Assembly: GCA_028285085.1 (NCBI GenBank)
Contig: JANQQI010000136.1
Coordinates: 47,846 to 111,845 of the forward strand
DNA length: 64,000 nucleotides
Direction: 5' to 3'
Source: Saprospiraceae bacterium
GTDB lineage: Bacteria > Bacteroidota > Bacteroidia > Chitinophagales > Saprospiraceae
A program made the translations under genes and the position numbers. Below are positions 17,759-26,799 of this stretch, piece after piece. Below the pieces are notes generated by a model, which ran no database searches, was not told where the DNA came from, and saw only the letters and a list, made by a program, of their open reading frames with translations. Every line of letters begins with the position of its first letter. Position 1 is the stretch's first letter.

Positions 17759-18717
17759 AGCAATTTGCACATCACTTTTCCAGTACGCTTTAAAATGGCC
17801 ATCTGAGGAGGTGCCGGTTGATCGTTAAAGCCCAGTTTGTAATATAGTCGATGTGCGCCCGGTGTTTGTAAGGTCGTTTGCAGCCAGAGTTCCTGGACTT
17901 CATTTTCTTTACAGCGGGTAATACATCTTTCGATCAATCGGGTCGCGATCCCCATCTTTCGATAGTCAGGATGGATGAACAGCTTCGCAAATTCAAAGGA
18001 TACCTCATCTAATCTTTTAAGTACCACACAGCCTACGATTTTATCCTGATAGCTGGCAAAAAACAAAAAGCCGCCCGTTGTGATGTAAGCTTCGTCGGGA
18101 TGCGCCAGGGTAAATCTATCCTCTTCCTCCAATTCGCCATTCAGCACTTCCCGCAACCAAGGTTCCGCCAGATCATAAAAGGATTGCTTCAAGCTAGGTC
18201 GATAATCCAGAATTTTTACTTGCTCCCACTGATTCGCACGCACCCTTTCATTGATTGGCATTCGGTGAGACGCCCGGTCAATGCGGTCCAAAATATTCAA
18301 TAAATCAGGATGCCCACTGTCAAAAATACTTTGCAAAGCTTTGGTGAAGGCTTGCCAGAGCGGTTCCAGAATTTTGAGGCGTTGCAGGCCCTCAACGGAT
18401 AAGGTAGCCAGCTTTGAGCGGCGATCCGCCAGATTGGGTTCGATCGTAATTAAGCCCGCTTTTTCCAATTCACGCAGTACATTCTTGACCGAAATATGCG
18501 AAAAATCGATTTGATTCGCGATTTCCATAATCGCAAGCGGCCGATCGGGTGATTTAGCCAAAACATAGAATACCGGAAACCAACTGGCTTTAAAGTCAAT
18601 CCCCGCCTCCTGGTAAATCTTATCTCCATCTAAATACAACTTCTCGCTGATTCTCCGAAATCGGGTAGCACCAGCTAGATGCCCTAGTTTTTGAATTTTG
18701 TCCATATCATCAAGCAT
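17755..18717 (-). CDS. MarR-type regulator fused to GNAT acetyltransferase
   Basis: 320 residues. Residues about 1-145 are a MarR winged helix (FPVFYVLAKSPDRPLAIMEIANQIDFSHISVKNVLRELEKAGLITIEPNLADRRSKLATLS, the DRR wing motif present). Residues about 165-310 are a GNAT domain (GCVVLKRLDEVSFEFAKLFIHPDYRKMGIATRLIERCI, with the RKMGIA acetyl-CoA loop, then GAHRLYYKLGF). This architecture is widespread. The intrinsic acetyltransferase may use or sense the small molecule that also releases the DNA-binding half. Operon head: MarR-GNAT, small membrane protein, GNAT. A double inverted repeat overlaps its promoter at 18722-18765. Confidence 0.92.
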   Translation of the reverse strand: MLDDMDKIQKLGHLAGATRFRRISEKLYLDGDKIYQEAGIDFKASWFPVFYVLAKSPDRPLAIMEIANQIDFSHISVKNVLRELEKAGLITIEPNLADRRSKLATLSVEGLQRLKILEPLWQAFTKALQSIFDSGHPDLLNILDRIDRASHRMPINERVRANQWEQVKILDYRPSLKQSFYDLAEPWLREVLNGELEEEDRFTLAHPDEAYITTGGFLFFASYQDKIVGCVVLKRLDEVSFEFAKLFIHPDYRKMGIATRLIERCITRCKENEVQELWLQTTLQTPGAHRLYYKLGFNDQPAPPQMAILKRTGKVMCKLL

Positions 18718-18721
18718 TTAC

Positions 18722-18765
18722 AAAAGTCCTTTTGCAAATTTATAAAAGGACTTTTATAAATGCAA
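18722..18765 (-). promoter_or_regulatory. Promoter with double MarR-type operator
   Basis: Two perfect 12-bp inverted arms, 18722-18733 (AAAAGTCCTTTT) and 18744-18755 (AAAAGGACTTTT), are separated by 10 bp. Each arm is itself a palindrome of the form AAAAG-N2-CTTTT, so the centres are 22 bp apart, about two helical turns. The -7 element TAAATTTG (minus strand, 18735-18742) lies between the arms and a TTG -33 element is at 18763-18765, with a 20-nt spacer. Binding of dimers here would block the promoter, consistent with autorepression by the adjacent MarR-GNAT protein. Confidence 0.75.
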
Positions 18766-18813
18766 TTCCGAATTCAAATAACTACTTAACTGATTAGATT
18801 TTAAATGGCTCCA

Positions 18814-19323
18814 TCACCAACCATACCGCCTCGCGCCATCGAGGATGGACAGGTTAGCAATAATAATCCATACGACAACGGGTAAGATCAGTAATGCGGT
18901 GCTTAAGGAGTAGGGTAAGATTCGCCAAAAAGCATAAGCAGCAATTAATAGTATCCCCAGATTGCCCAGTAATCCCGGCCAGCGACTCATCGCATCAAAG
19001 GCATAGAAGGGCCAGATGAGGCAAAATACAATGAGTAAGACCACTACCCATTTCAGGTGTACCTCAGGTGAGGAGGACATCCGATTGAGTGACCAGAGCG
19101 ATAAAGCCATTAGCGTATAGAGCAAGGACCACACGCCACCAATGAATGCCCCCGATGGCGTCCAGGGCGCACTGCGGGGCCCCTCCGCCGTTGCTGCTCC
19201 AAATCCGCTGCCCAATTTGGCGAGCATGAAAATGGATAAGGCCAGAACAGTCCATACCAAAAAGACATTGGAGAATAAGCCTGCCCAACCCGGAGCGTTG
19301 AAAATTGTAGCTATTTTTTGCAT
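18814..19323 (-). CDS. TspO/MBR-like membrane protein
   Basis: 169 residues with five hydrophobic helices. Family signs are APWTPSGAFIGGVWSLLYTLMALSLW (about 52-77, equivalent to the TspO PPGWVF..VW..LY..M motif) and the C-terminal VVVWIIIANLSILDGARRYGW. TspO proteins bind porphyrins or sterol-like ligands and act in stress responses; this divergent version may do something else. It is transcribed toward nothing obvious, ending about 50 bp before the region upstream of the MarR operon, and does not overlap it. Confidence 0.75.
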   Translation of the reverse strand: MQKIATIFNAPGWAGLFSNVFLVWTVLALSIFMLAKLGSGFGAATAEGPRSAPWTPSGAFIGGVWSLLYTLMALSLWSLNRMSSSPEVHLKWVVVLLIVFCLIWPFYAFDAMSRWPGLLGNLGILLIAAYAFWRILPYSLSTALLILPVVVWIIIANLSILDGARRYGW

Positions 19324-19695
19324 AAGGCCTGCTTTAGATTTTCAAAATTATAAATAAGCACTTCTTACTTTGAAAGAAATACGAATGAAAAGCTGATCTA
19401 GATTTCAATTCATAGAAAAATCAAATAACAACACAGATGATTTAGCCAATGGTGATCTTTTTATTTGGCTGCTCTAAAACGAAAACATGTCACTATTAAT
19501 TAAAATTAAGAACCTGACATATTCACATTTTTAGGTTAAGAGTAATAAATCATTAAGTATAAATTGTAGTTATTACAGTTCCTCGCCAAGTGTTTAAATA
19601 ACTAAATACCCGTTCGCACATTTTATTGTTTTATAACCATTTATAAAACACCAATCCCCTATTTATTAAAACAACTCTAATTAAAGCTAACTGTT
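19324..19695. other. Intergenic between divergent genes
   Basis: 372 bp between the TspO-like gene and the frameshifted T9SS gene. Very AT-rich in its right half; no ORF and no strong hairpin. It must hold the promoters of both genes but I cannot pick convincing TAnnTTTG boxes. Confidence 0.45.
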
Positions 19696-21407
19696 ATGCG
19701 TAATTTTAAACTATTCTTCCTATTTGCTTTTTCATTTTCTTTAATACTCCAAGGCCTTCAGGCTCAATCCATTGTTGACAGTTTAGTTTGGGCTAAGGTC
19801 ATCGAAAATTATGGGTTAGAATTAAGACCTGAGGTTGTAACGGATGATGCCGATAATATTTATTTTATCAGTGATTATCAAAATTGCGCGGCTTGTTTTA
19901 TTGCAGTTGACGGTGACACCCTCTATCAAGGAGGTGATGATTATAATCACGTTTTTTTAGCAAAAATGGATCAAGATGGCCATCTGTTAAATCATCAATT
20001 ATTTGGCGGTGAAGTAAGCATTTATCAATCTAATCTTGAAATTGACCAAAATGATCACTTGTTATTTTTTCTTTTATCAGGCGGGGAAATAGATCTCATG
20101 GGTAATCCATTAGAGAGTGAACTGAACTTAGTCAAATTAGATCAGAATTTAGATTTTATTTGGTCATTCAATTTAAAAGGGATTGATCATATACCTTTAA
20201 TCAGAGGCTCTAAAATATCCTTTACACCATCAAACGACATTATTATTGGAGGAGCTGTTCGCACTTATTCAAACCAAAATGTGATTGTAGACACTATCAT
20301 CATCCCACCCGATACTTTTTATGTCTATGAAGAGCTCTACGAAACACTTATGATTGGTGATGAGGCTTTTACCGTCGAGGATGAAAATTTTTTCGTGGCA
20401 AAAATTTCAGAACAAGGTAATTTAATTTGGGCAGAAACATTTCAAAACAGCGGCCCGCTAGAGCTTGGAGCTATCCACGTAGCCCCAAAAGCATCTATGC
20501 ATTAGGCGGCACAGGAGAAGATTGGATTATTGGACTTGACACGATACAGGTTAGTAGTAACTCACCTTTTGCACCTTCTAATCTTTTTATTCTAAAATTA
20601 GATAGTGAAGGGGATCCTATGTGGGCCAAAAACTATTGTAATAATGTTTGGAAAACGCCCAATATAGTTTCAGACCATGAAGGCAATCTTATCATTTCGG
20701 CTCATTTCCATGAATACGTTACTTTCGATGATTTCACGTTGTACTCAGATGGACCAGCTTCAGATGTTCTACTAATCAAAATAGATGCTCTTGGTAATAT
20801 TTTGTGGACAAAAGTAGTAGGCGATTTCACTACTAACTACAATTCCCATGTTATCATTAATAATGAAAATGAGATTTATCTATCGGGGGATTTATCATCT
20901 AGCTTAGGGATGATCATGACAAAAATTGCTCCTACTGGGGAAACCATCTGGGAATTAAATCCAACGGAAAGTCAGAACAGAAATGGAGGTGATCTTGCCT
21001 TTGATTATTCTGGCAATTTAATTCACACTGGCGTACTTAACGGTGATTTCATTGTTGGCGATTTCATTTTTGATGACAATCACCCGAGCTGGGAACCTTT
21101 TATTCTAAAATTCAAAGGTCAGTCTCTAGATTTATCCACTAGCCTCGATGAATTATTGATGCCGGAATACGATAAGATTTCAATTTCCCCAGTTCCGTCC
21201 AGCGGTCAGCTTCAATTACAAGTCGAAGACTTTACCGTTCAACATTTACAATTATTTAGTTCAAGCGGTCAAATGATATGGCAAGATCAAGAGGCATTTA
21301 ACGGTACTAAAACTATTGATCTTAGTTTTTTAAATAACGGTTTTTATTTTTTACAATTTAAAACAAAAAATGGCATGGTTGCTAAAAAAATAATGCTCGC
21401 TAAATAA
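19696..21407 (+). pseudogene. T9SS-exported protein, reading frame shifted by -1 near 20487
   Basis: Two overlapping frames make one protein of about 570 residues. The first (19696-20505, 269 residues) has a signal peptide ending at LQAQ and repeats of the type NLVKLDQNLDFIWSFNL and FVAKISEQGNLIWAETF. The second frame continues with SIYALGGTGEDWIIGLD, ILKLDSEGDPMWAKNY and LIKIDALGNILWTKV, then a T9SS type A sorting domain (ISISPVPSSGQLQLQVED, LFSSSGQMIW, NNGFYFLQF, final AKKIMLAK). Repeats of this kind form beta-propeller-like surface proteins. The junction falls at C CCA AAA (20484-20490). It may be a mutation, a sequencing error or programmed -1 slippage, in which case the gene is intact. 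Confidence 0.8.
20484..20490 (+). other. Slippery-type heptamer at the frameshift
   Basis: In the upstream frame the codons are GCC CCA AAA GCA, so the heptamer C CCA AAA matches X XXY YYZ. A -1 slip here gives ...HVAPKSIYALGG..., which continues the repeat pattern without a gap. Without the slip, translation stops at the TAG at 20503-20505. I see no obvious stimulatory hairpin but did not fold the region. Confidence 0.5.
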
Positions 21408-21426
21408 AAAATTTATCAAAAAAAAG

Positions 21427-21474
21427 ACGATTTAAGGTAGAATAATTCTCGTACACCTTAAATCGTTTTTTTTT
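21427..21474. terminator. Bidirectional intrinsic terminator
   Basis: Perfect 12-bp arms ACGATTTAAGGT (21427-21438) and ACCTTAAATCGT (21455-21466), 16-nt loop, T-run to 21474 on the plus strand and A-run before the left arm. It lies between the convergent T9SS gene and the GH5 gene and should serve both. Confidence 0.9.
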
Positions 21475-21503
21475 ATCATTTTACTTTTTCTTAAAAAAAT
21501 AAA

Positions 21504-22745
21504 TTACTTCAAGAACTCCCCCCGAATCACCTCCCACAAAGGTTGACTCTTTTTATAAATATGGTCATAGTGCAAATGTAGCGCACTAGAATCCTGATAG
21601 GCCCAATAAGTATAGTGGACTTTATCGGTGCCTAGCTCATAATCCATCGCCTCCCAAGTATCTTCCCGGTAAGCGTAAAAAGCCCAATGCCATTGGTGAT
21701 CATTAAAAATCGCGATAAGATCTCTCAGATAATCGCCAACACCATCAATATGGCGATTACAACCAAATTCACCTACCCAAATCCGCTCCCTGGGTATCTG
21801 ATGCTTTTGCGACCATTGGCGAATGGGCTCAAAGAAATTATCTAGGCCTTGTTCGGTTAAATGAAAATCGCGGCCTAAGTCTTCGATGAACAAAGTATCC
21901 GGGTAGGTAAACTGCCCCTGATTGATTCGCTTGGTTGTGAATTGATAGGGTTCGTACATGTGAAAGGAATAAATGATCCGCTCGTCTTCGAGGGGCTTCA
22001 AATAATCAAAGGCCCAGGGCGTGGCGTACAGACCAGATTCTACAACGATCGGCATATCGGTATCCACTTCGCGGATTGCTTCAACTAGCTGTCGGTTGAA
22101 GAGGTTCAAATCTGCCGGGCTACCTTCAATCGTTTCGTACCACTGGGGGAGCTCACTTTGCCAGAAGCTATACTTTTGGTGATAAATCTCGGGATGTGGT
22201 TCATTGACCAAATTATAGCCGACCACTGCGGGGTGTCCTCTCAATTTGCCCGCAAGATCTTTCCAATACTGGATGACTTGGGGACGAAAATCCCAACTGG
22301 TCCACTGCCGGCCATCCTTCTGGCCACCATTGGACTGCCGCCAACGTGAGCCTGGTATACTGATCGGACAAATGACGATCTTAATGTCTAGCGTCGCCGC
22401 ATAATTCAGAAAATATAGCAGCTTTTGAAAATCTGCTTCTACAATGCCCTGATAATTATCGGCATCACCAAGGATAAAATCCCGCTGTTCCCCCGCCCAT
22501 TTTTCAAAAACGAGCCGCACCAGCTTGATATTAGCGGCCACCGCCGCATCGAACCAAGCCTCGGTCGGCAGTTCGTTAAAATAATTGGTGCCTTTGCGCT
22601 GCTGATCCCAATATGAAATCGTTGACTCAGCCTCCTCCTTTTTTTGAGATTCAAGGGGGGGCTGAGGCTTAGGAGATTCACAGGAAAACAAGGATAAGAG
22701 GATGACCATTAGAAAAAAATAGCGCTGAATAGAATTGGCAGGCAT
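21504..22745 (-). CDS. Glycoside hydrolase family 5 lipoprotein (cellulase-like)
   Basis: 413 residues. Signal peptide with lipobox LFSC (Cys22), so probably surface or outer-membrane anchored, followed by a Pro/Glu-rich linker. TIM barrel of GH5: KLVRLVFEKW near 74-83, acid/base Glu182 in YNLVNEPH, HMYEPYQF (about 262-269) and nucleophile Glu326 in RIWVGEFGCNR, and a late Trp in HWAFYAYRED. GH5 enzymes cleave beta-1,4-glucans, mannans and related polymers; the subfamily and substrate need a search. It stands alone, 134 bp from the beta-lactamase-fold gene on its 5' side. Confidence 0.92.
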   Translation of the reverse strand: MPANSIQRYFFLMVILLSLFSCESPKPQPPLESQKKEEAESTISYWDQQRKGTNYFNELPTEAWFDAAVAANIKLVRLVFEKWAGEQRDFILGDADNYQGIVEADFQKLLYFLNYAATLDIKIVICPISIPGSRWRQSNGGQKDGRQWTSWDFRPQVIQYWKDLAGKLRGHPAVVGYNLVNEPHPEIYHQKYSFWQSELPQWYETIEGSPADLNLFNRQLVEAIREVDTDMPIVVESGLYATPWAFDYLKPLEDERIIYSFHMYEPYQFTTKRINQGQFTYPDTLFIEDLGRDFHLTEQGLDNFFEPIRQWSQKHQIPRERIWVGEFGCNRHIDGVGDYLRDLIAIFNDHQWHWAFYAYREDTWEAMDYELGTDKVHYTYWAYQDSSALHLHYDHIYKKSQPLWEVIRGEFLK

Positions 22746-22878
22746 AATGATTTTGCTTTGGAGATAAAATAGGATGATAACCAGAAGTCAATGACAATCT
22801 CGTCATTATTTCCTGCATTCCACCCGTTTTCTCAAGGCAAAATTTCAAAAAGCCCGGCTAACAAAAAACGAACATTTT

Positions 22879-24258
22879 TTAACGCCGTGGACAAGTATAA
22901 GTAGTCCCTCGATACGTCCAAAAAAGAGTATCCGACTGACTATTCCTAACCGGACTAAAATGGAATTGCATATCACGTAGTTGGGAGAAAAAACTAGTAT
23001 CAGAATCCATATAAATGATTTCTTTAGGGTCTCCGTGGCTTTGGACGTAGAAATGATTGTCTTCCTGAAACACCTCCATCGGGGTATCCCCACCGAGTAA
23101 ATACAGCCCCAAAAAAGGATGCATTTGTTTTAAATCACCGGATAAGATTGGCTTGACTTTGGGAAGCGTAACGGGTTGATCAAAAATAATCTGCTCGATT
23201 TGCTGTATCACACGATTTCGATCACTCAAGTCATAATTGCACAGCAAAATGATTTTTAAGTTTTTATCGGGATAAAGATACATCCCCGTTCGATACCCAT
23301 AGGTTCGGCCCGTATGCCATACCTTTTTCCCTACCGTAGCGGAAGAATCAACGAACCAACCCATTCCATAGTTTTCAGAGGTAGGCTGCTCCATAAGGGC
23401 TCGCAAGGTATCCGGTAGCACTTCGCCGGCCTGATAGCGCGTCAAATAGTTTTGTAAGTCCTGGCTATTGGAATATAAAGCACCGGCCCCATATCGAGTG
23501 CTACTTAAAAATGCCATCGAAGCAACGGTAGTCGTCAGATCCTGTGTGGTATCTACTCCGATCGATTGCCCGGTCACCAGTCCTTCAATTGGTTCAAGAT
23601 TAAACCGTTGGCCAGTATTGGTTAATTGAAACGGCTGCAGCAACTGCGCTTTGATATACTCAAAATAGGATTGACCGGAAATACGCTCTATTAGTTTTGA
23701 TAAAATTAAATAGTTGGGGTTCGCGTAGCGAAATTCACTACCAGGGGAAAATAACAGCTCGGTTTTTGAGATTTTATCCATCAAACTATCCAAGGCCATC
23801 GGAGCATCGTAGACCTCCACGATATCTCTTATCACCCCAGAACGATGGGTCAGTAAATGCCGAACCGTAACTGAATCCGCCCAGGGAAATTGAAACTGAT
23901 AAGCCGACAATGGATCATCCAACTTTATTTTGCCTTGCTGATAAAGTTGCAGCACCGCTACGGCAGTGAAATGCTTAGTAATGGAAGCCAAAAAATACTT
24001 TGGCTGCTTCCAGGCCGTGGCTTGAAAAGGCAAGCGCTCCGAGGCAAACGATTGATCCACAAGGATTTTTCCATTGTGTTCTACCAATAGGCTACCCGAA
24101 AAGGGGACCGGACTTTGGCACTCCAACTCGAGGAGTCGAACGATTTGATCTTTGGTTTTTAAATCTTCAGGGCCAAGCGTAGGGTTTTCCTCCCCTTGCG
24201 CTCCACAGCCCAAAAAGACGATAGCGGCGAGTAAAGTATAAGTGATCTTTTTTAGCAT
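22879..24258 (-). CDS. Serine hydrolase of the beta-lactamase class C / PBP4* fold, lipoprotein
   Basis: 459 residues from the ATG at 24258, which opens a lipoprotein signal (MLKKITYTLLAAIVFLGCG); the longer frame upstream has no signal character. Catalytic motifs: SITK in YFLASITKHFTAVAVLQLY (nucleophile Ser and Lys), YANPNY (Tyr-x-Asn) and HTGRTYGYRTGMY (the third, H/K-T-G motif). A C-terminal domain of about 90 residues (FLGLYLLGGDTPMEVFQEDNHFYVQ) is the usual DUF3471-like sandwich of these enzymes. Likely an esterase or peptidase acting on small substrates rather than an antibiotic resistance enzyme. Confidence 0.9.
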   Translation of the reverse strand: MLKKITYTLLAAIVFLGCGAQGEENPTLGPEDLKTKDQIVRLLELECQSPVPFSGSLLVEHNGKILVDQSFASERLPFQATAWKQPKYFLASITKHFTAVAVLQLYQQGKIKLDDPLSAYQFQFPWADSVTVRHLLTHRSGVIRDIVEVYDAPMALDSLMDKISKTELLFSPGSEFRYANPNYLILSKLIERISGQSYFEYIKAQLLQPFQLTNTGQRFNLEPIEGLVTGQSIGVDTTQDLTTTVASMAFLSSTRYGAGALYSNSQDLQNYLTRYQAGEVLPDTLRALMEQPTSENYGMGWFVDSSATVGKKVWHTGRTYGYRTGMYLYPDKNLKIILLCNYDLSDRNRVIQQIEQIIFDQPVTLPKVKPILSGDLKQMHPFLGLYLLGGDTPMEVFQEDNHFYVQSHGDPKEIIYMDSDTSFFSQLRDMQFHFSPVRNSQSDTLFWTYRGTTYTCPRR

Positions 24259-24275
24259 TGCAGATTTCTTTGTTG

Positions 24276-24304
24276 CAAAATTAGCTTCAGTGAACTCATT
24301 GCAA
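24276..24304 (-). promoter_or_regulatory. Bacteroidota-type promoter of the beta-lactamase-fold gene
   Basis: On the minus strand TAATTTTG (24276-24283) matches TAnnTTTG and a TTG lies 18 nt upstream (24302-24304). The start codon at 24258 follows about 18 nt after the -7 box, which supports that start. Confidence 0.55.
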
Positions 24305-24393
24305 CGTTGATAATCTTGCTTTTTTATTCTCCACCTTGCAAAGAAAGACCGTAGTGCCACTACAGTCATTCTTTACAATCAAGCCATCTTACA

Positions 24394-25266
24394 TTACGCC
24401 TTATTCAAGGCCAATAAGCCTTCCACCCCATTGGCCGTATAAATCTGACGGGTCGTTTGATCCAACACCGAATTGTAATGCTCAATCGGTGCCTTTAGGC
24501 CCGAGAAATCAACCACTGTTCTAAAAGGCTTCTCACCGTGCGGCAGATTCAATAAATCCAATACCACATCGGCTATTTTTTGAGGTCGTTGCTCCGGGAT
24601 GGACTCCACATATTGTACATAACCATTCAAGGCAACTTCGGGCATCCCAGCCATGCTCTCATAACCGGTTCGAGCAGAATCGCTGGGACTCAACATGGTC
24701 CCCATGAAACCAGTTGGCATACCACCGGGTTCAATGATGCAGGATTCAATACCGAAGCCGGACAACTCAGCCCGATACCCTTCCGCAAGGGATTCCAAAG
24801 CGTATTTCGAAGCAGAATATACGCTCAGAAATGGTGTGGTGACTCGACCAATACAGCTGGAAGTATGCAAAATTGTGCCGCGCCCCTGAGCTCTGAAATG
24901 CGGCAACACGGCACGCATCAATCGCTGAACACCAAAGACGTTGACGTCGAACACAAGCTGCAAATCTTCCGCTGTAAATAATTCCTGGATACCATTGGCA
25001 CCTACACCAGCATTATTAAACACCACATCCAATCCACCAAGTAGTGCTATGGCCTGGTCTACCCCCTTATTGACGCTACTTTCATCGGTGACATCCATTT
25101 CTACGATTTTGACGCCAGCAGATTTTAGCTCTTGAGCGATGGCCTCATTTTTACCTTTGGCCGATCGCATCGTTCCCACTACCTGATAACCATTTTGAGT
25201 AAGTGTTTTACAAGTCAGCGCACCAAAGGCACCACTAGCGCCAGTAATTAAAATGTTCTTATTCAT
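24394..25266 (-). CDS. Short-chain dehydrogenase/reductase
   Basis: 290 residues, cytoplasmic. Classical SDR: TGASGAFG nucleotide loop (about 8-15), NNAGVGA (about 83-89), catalytic Ser in HTSSCIG, and Tyr-x3-Lys in VYSASKYAL. The Arg in TMRSAKGKN after strand 2 suggests NADP preference. PGGMPTGFMG follows in the usual place. Substrate unknown. The ATG at 25266 was chosen because the fold begins there. An AraC regulator lies immediately upstream on the same strand (137 bp) and probably controls it. Confidence 0.92.
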   Translation of the reverse strand: MNKNILITGASGAFGALTCKTLTQNGYQVVGTMRSAKGKNEAIAQELKSAGVKIVEMDVTDESSVNKGVDQAIALLGGLDVVFNNAGVGANGIQELFTAEDLQLVFDVNVFGVQRLMRAVLPHFRAQGRGTILHTSSCIGRVTTPFLSVYSASKYALESLAEGYRAELSGFGIESCIIEPGGMPTGFMGTMLSPSDSARTGYESMAGMPEVALNGYVQYVESIPEQRPQKIADVVLDLLNLPHGEKPFRTVVDFSGLKAPIEHYNSVLDQTTRQIYTANGVEGLLALNKA

Positions 25267-25403
25267 GCTATTTGTATTTGTGAATGAAAGCTGCAACGTA
25301 TTGCAAGCTGAATGATTGACAAAACAAATATGCCGGATAAGCTACAGAGCGATTAACACAAAATCAGGTGAGGCGAACACATTTTTGGGTTTCACGAAAA
25401 GAT

Positions 25404-26309
25404 CTAATTATCACGATAGGCTTGAGGCGTCATCCCCGTTTTATTTTTAAACAGACGACTGAAATAATGGGGGTAATTAAATCCCAAAGTATAAGCGATA
25501 CCGCTGATGGAATCGCTGGAATTCAAGAGCAGGGTCTTAGCTTTTTCAATTAAAAAGTCATTAATATGGTCTTTGGTTGTTTTTCCCGTCTCCTTTTTCA
25601 GTAAATCGCTCAGGTAACTCGGAGATACGAAGCATTGTTGAGCCAGATAGGCGATGGTGGGTTGGCCGGAAGTTAGTAATTGATCCGATTGATAATAATC
25701 TTTCAGCAAAGCTTCGACTTTGGAAATCACGTCTTTATTTTGCGCTGAGCGGGTGTTGAATTGGCGTTCGTAATATCTCGCGCAATAATTGAGCAGTAAT
25801 TCAATATTAGACACCAGTACTTGCTGACTGTGGTTATCAATTCGGGCCGAGACCTCTTTGCGAATCATCTGAATACAGGTCGTCAAGGTATCTTGCTCCT
25901 GTTCGGAAAGATGTAAAGCTTCGTGCACCGCGTAGTTGAAGAAGGAATAAGAATCAATGCGTGTCCCCAAAGCGGTATTTCGAATCAGGTCAGGATGAAA
26001 ATAGAGCATCCAGCCCTGTACTTCATTGAGTCGTTGGGGCTTATTTAAGGTGATGACTTGCTGTGGGGCGGTGAAGATCAAAGCTCCTTCATCAAAATCG
26101 TAGTGATTACGCCCGTAGTCCATCGCACAGCTTTTATCCTTCAGGGCAATACAATAGAGATCGGAACTGATTTTAACCCCCACAATTTCTTCTCCGTAGG
26201 CCATTTTGGCCGTATCGATAATCGTGATAAGAGGATGCATGGGTTTGCCCATTCCGGTCCTTTCACACAATTGGCTAACGGAGTTATGATGAATACTGGC
26301 GTTCGACAT
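25404..26309 (-). CDS. AraC family transcriptional regulator
   Basis: 301 residues. N-terminal ligand-binding cupin-like domain (about 20-150; CIALKDKSCAMDYGRNHYDFDEGALIFTAPQQVI is typical). C-terminal double HTH (about 205-300): PTIAYLAQQCFVSPSYLSDLLKKETGKTTKDHINDFLIEKAKTLLLNSSDSISGIAYTLGFNYPHYFSRLFKNKTGMTPQAYR. Members next to oxidoreductases usually activate them in response to a small molecule. It precedes the SDR gene and is followed upstream by decayed sequence. Confidence 0.92.
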   Translation of the reverse strand: MSNASIHHNSVSQLCERTGMGKPMHPLITIIDTAKMAYGEEIVGVKISSDLYCIALKDKSCAMDYGRNHYDFDEGALIFTAPQQVITLNKPQRLNEVQGWMLYFHPDLIRNTALGTRIDSYSFFNYAVHEALHLSEQEQDTLTTCIQMIRKEVSARIDNHSQQVLVSNIELLLNYCARYYERQFNTRSAQNKDVISKVEALLKDYYQSDQLLTSGQPTIAYLAQQCFVSPSYLSDLLKKETGKTTKDHINDFLIEKAKTLLLNSSDSISGIAYTLGFNYPHYFSRLFKNKTGMTPQAYRDN

Positions 26310-26394
26310 TTTTAAAATAAAACTATTGAAAGCGAGCTAATTGAAAGCACACAAATCTCTGAGAAGATAACACTTTTCGAGGATTAGCATCTTT

Positions 26395-26690
26395 TTAATC
26401 CATTTTACCTTCCGCTCGGCGATTAGTCATAAAATACAAGAGCACAAAAACAAGTGCAGTCACCATCAGGATAATTGGAGCCTTCTAATGATCCGTCCAA
26501 AGCCAGGTCAGTTGAATTGCTCGGTCGGTGCTTGCAAATTCGAAGGCACAGCTGAATCGTCCAATAAAAAAGGGCTAATCCAAGATAAGTTACTTTTTCA
26601 TTTTCGTATCATTTGGTTCGTCGTAAAGATGAATCCCAGCCAATAAGCCTGATACCGAAAAGCAAGATTGTACAATCGATTCATGTTTTA
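26395..26690 (-). pseudogene. Decayed small membrane protein gene
   Basis: On the minus strand the last part reads KAPIILMVTALVFVLLYFMTNRRAEGK then MD and stop at 26395, a convincing C-terminal membrane helix with a basic tail. An in-frame TAG at 26485-26487 interrupts it, and sequence upstream (ASTDRAIQLTWLWTDH, and MNRLYNLAFRYQAYWLGFIF near 26680) is broken by further stops and shifts. I read this as a remnant of a small membrane protein gene. The limits are approximate and the family was not identified. Confidence 0.35.
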
Positions 26691-26799
26691 AAATAAGATG
26701 GACACAACGTTCAGCTTTGATGATGCTTTGATTTCAACAAATATCTATATTTTAAAGAAAAGAGCTGTCCGTTGGTCCACCTTGGTTCTTTTGCCACTA

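Noticed and set aside
22879..24258. Antibiotic-resistance beta-lactamase
   Set aside because: Motifs fit the wider class C/PBP4* serine-hydrolase fold with a DUF3471-like C-terminal domain, which is mostly esterases and peptidases; nothing points to resistance.
24259..24369. N-terminal extension of the beta-lactamase-fold protein
   Set aside because: The frame is open upstream, but the lipoprotein signal begins at the Met at 24258 and a consensus promoter lies inside the extension.
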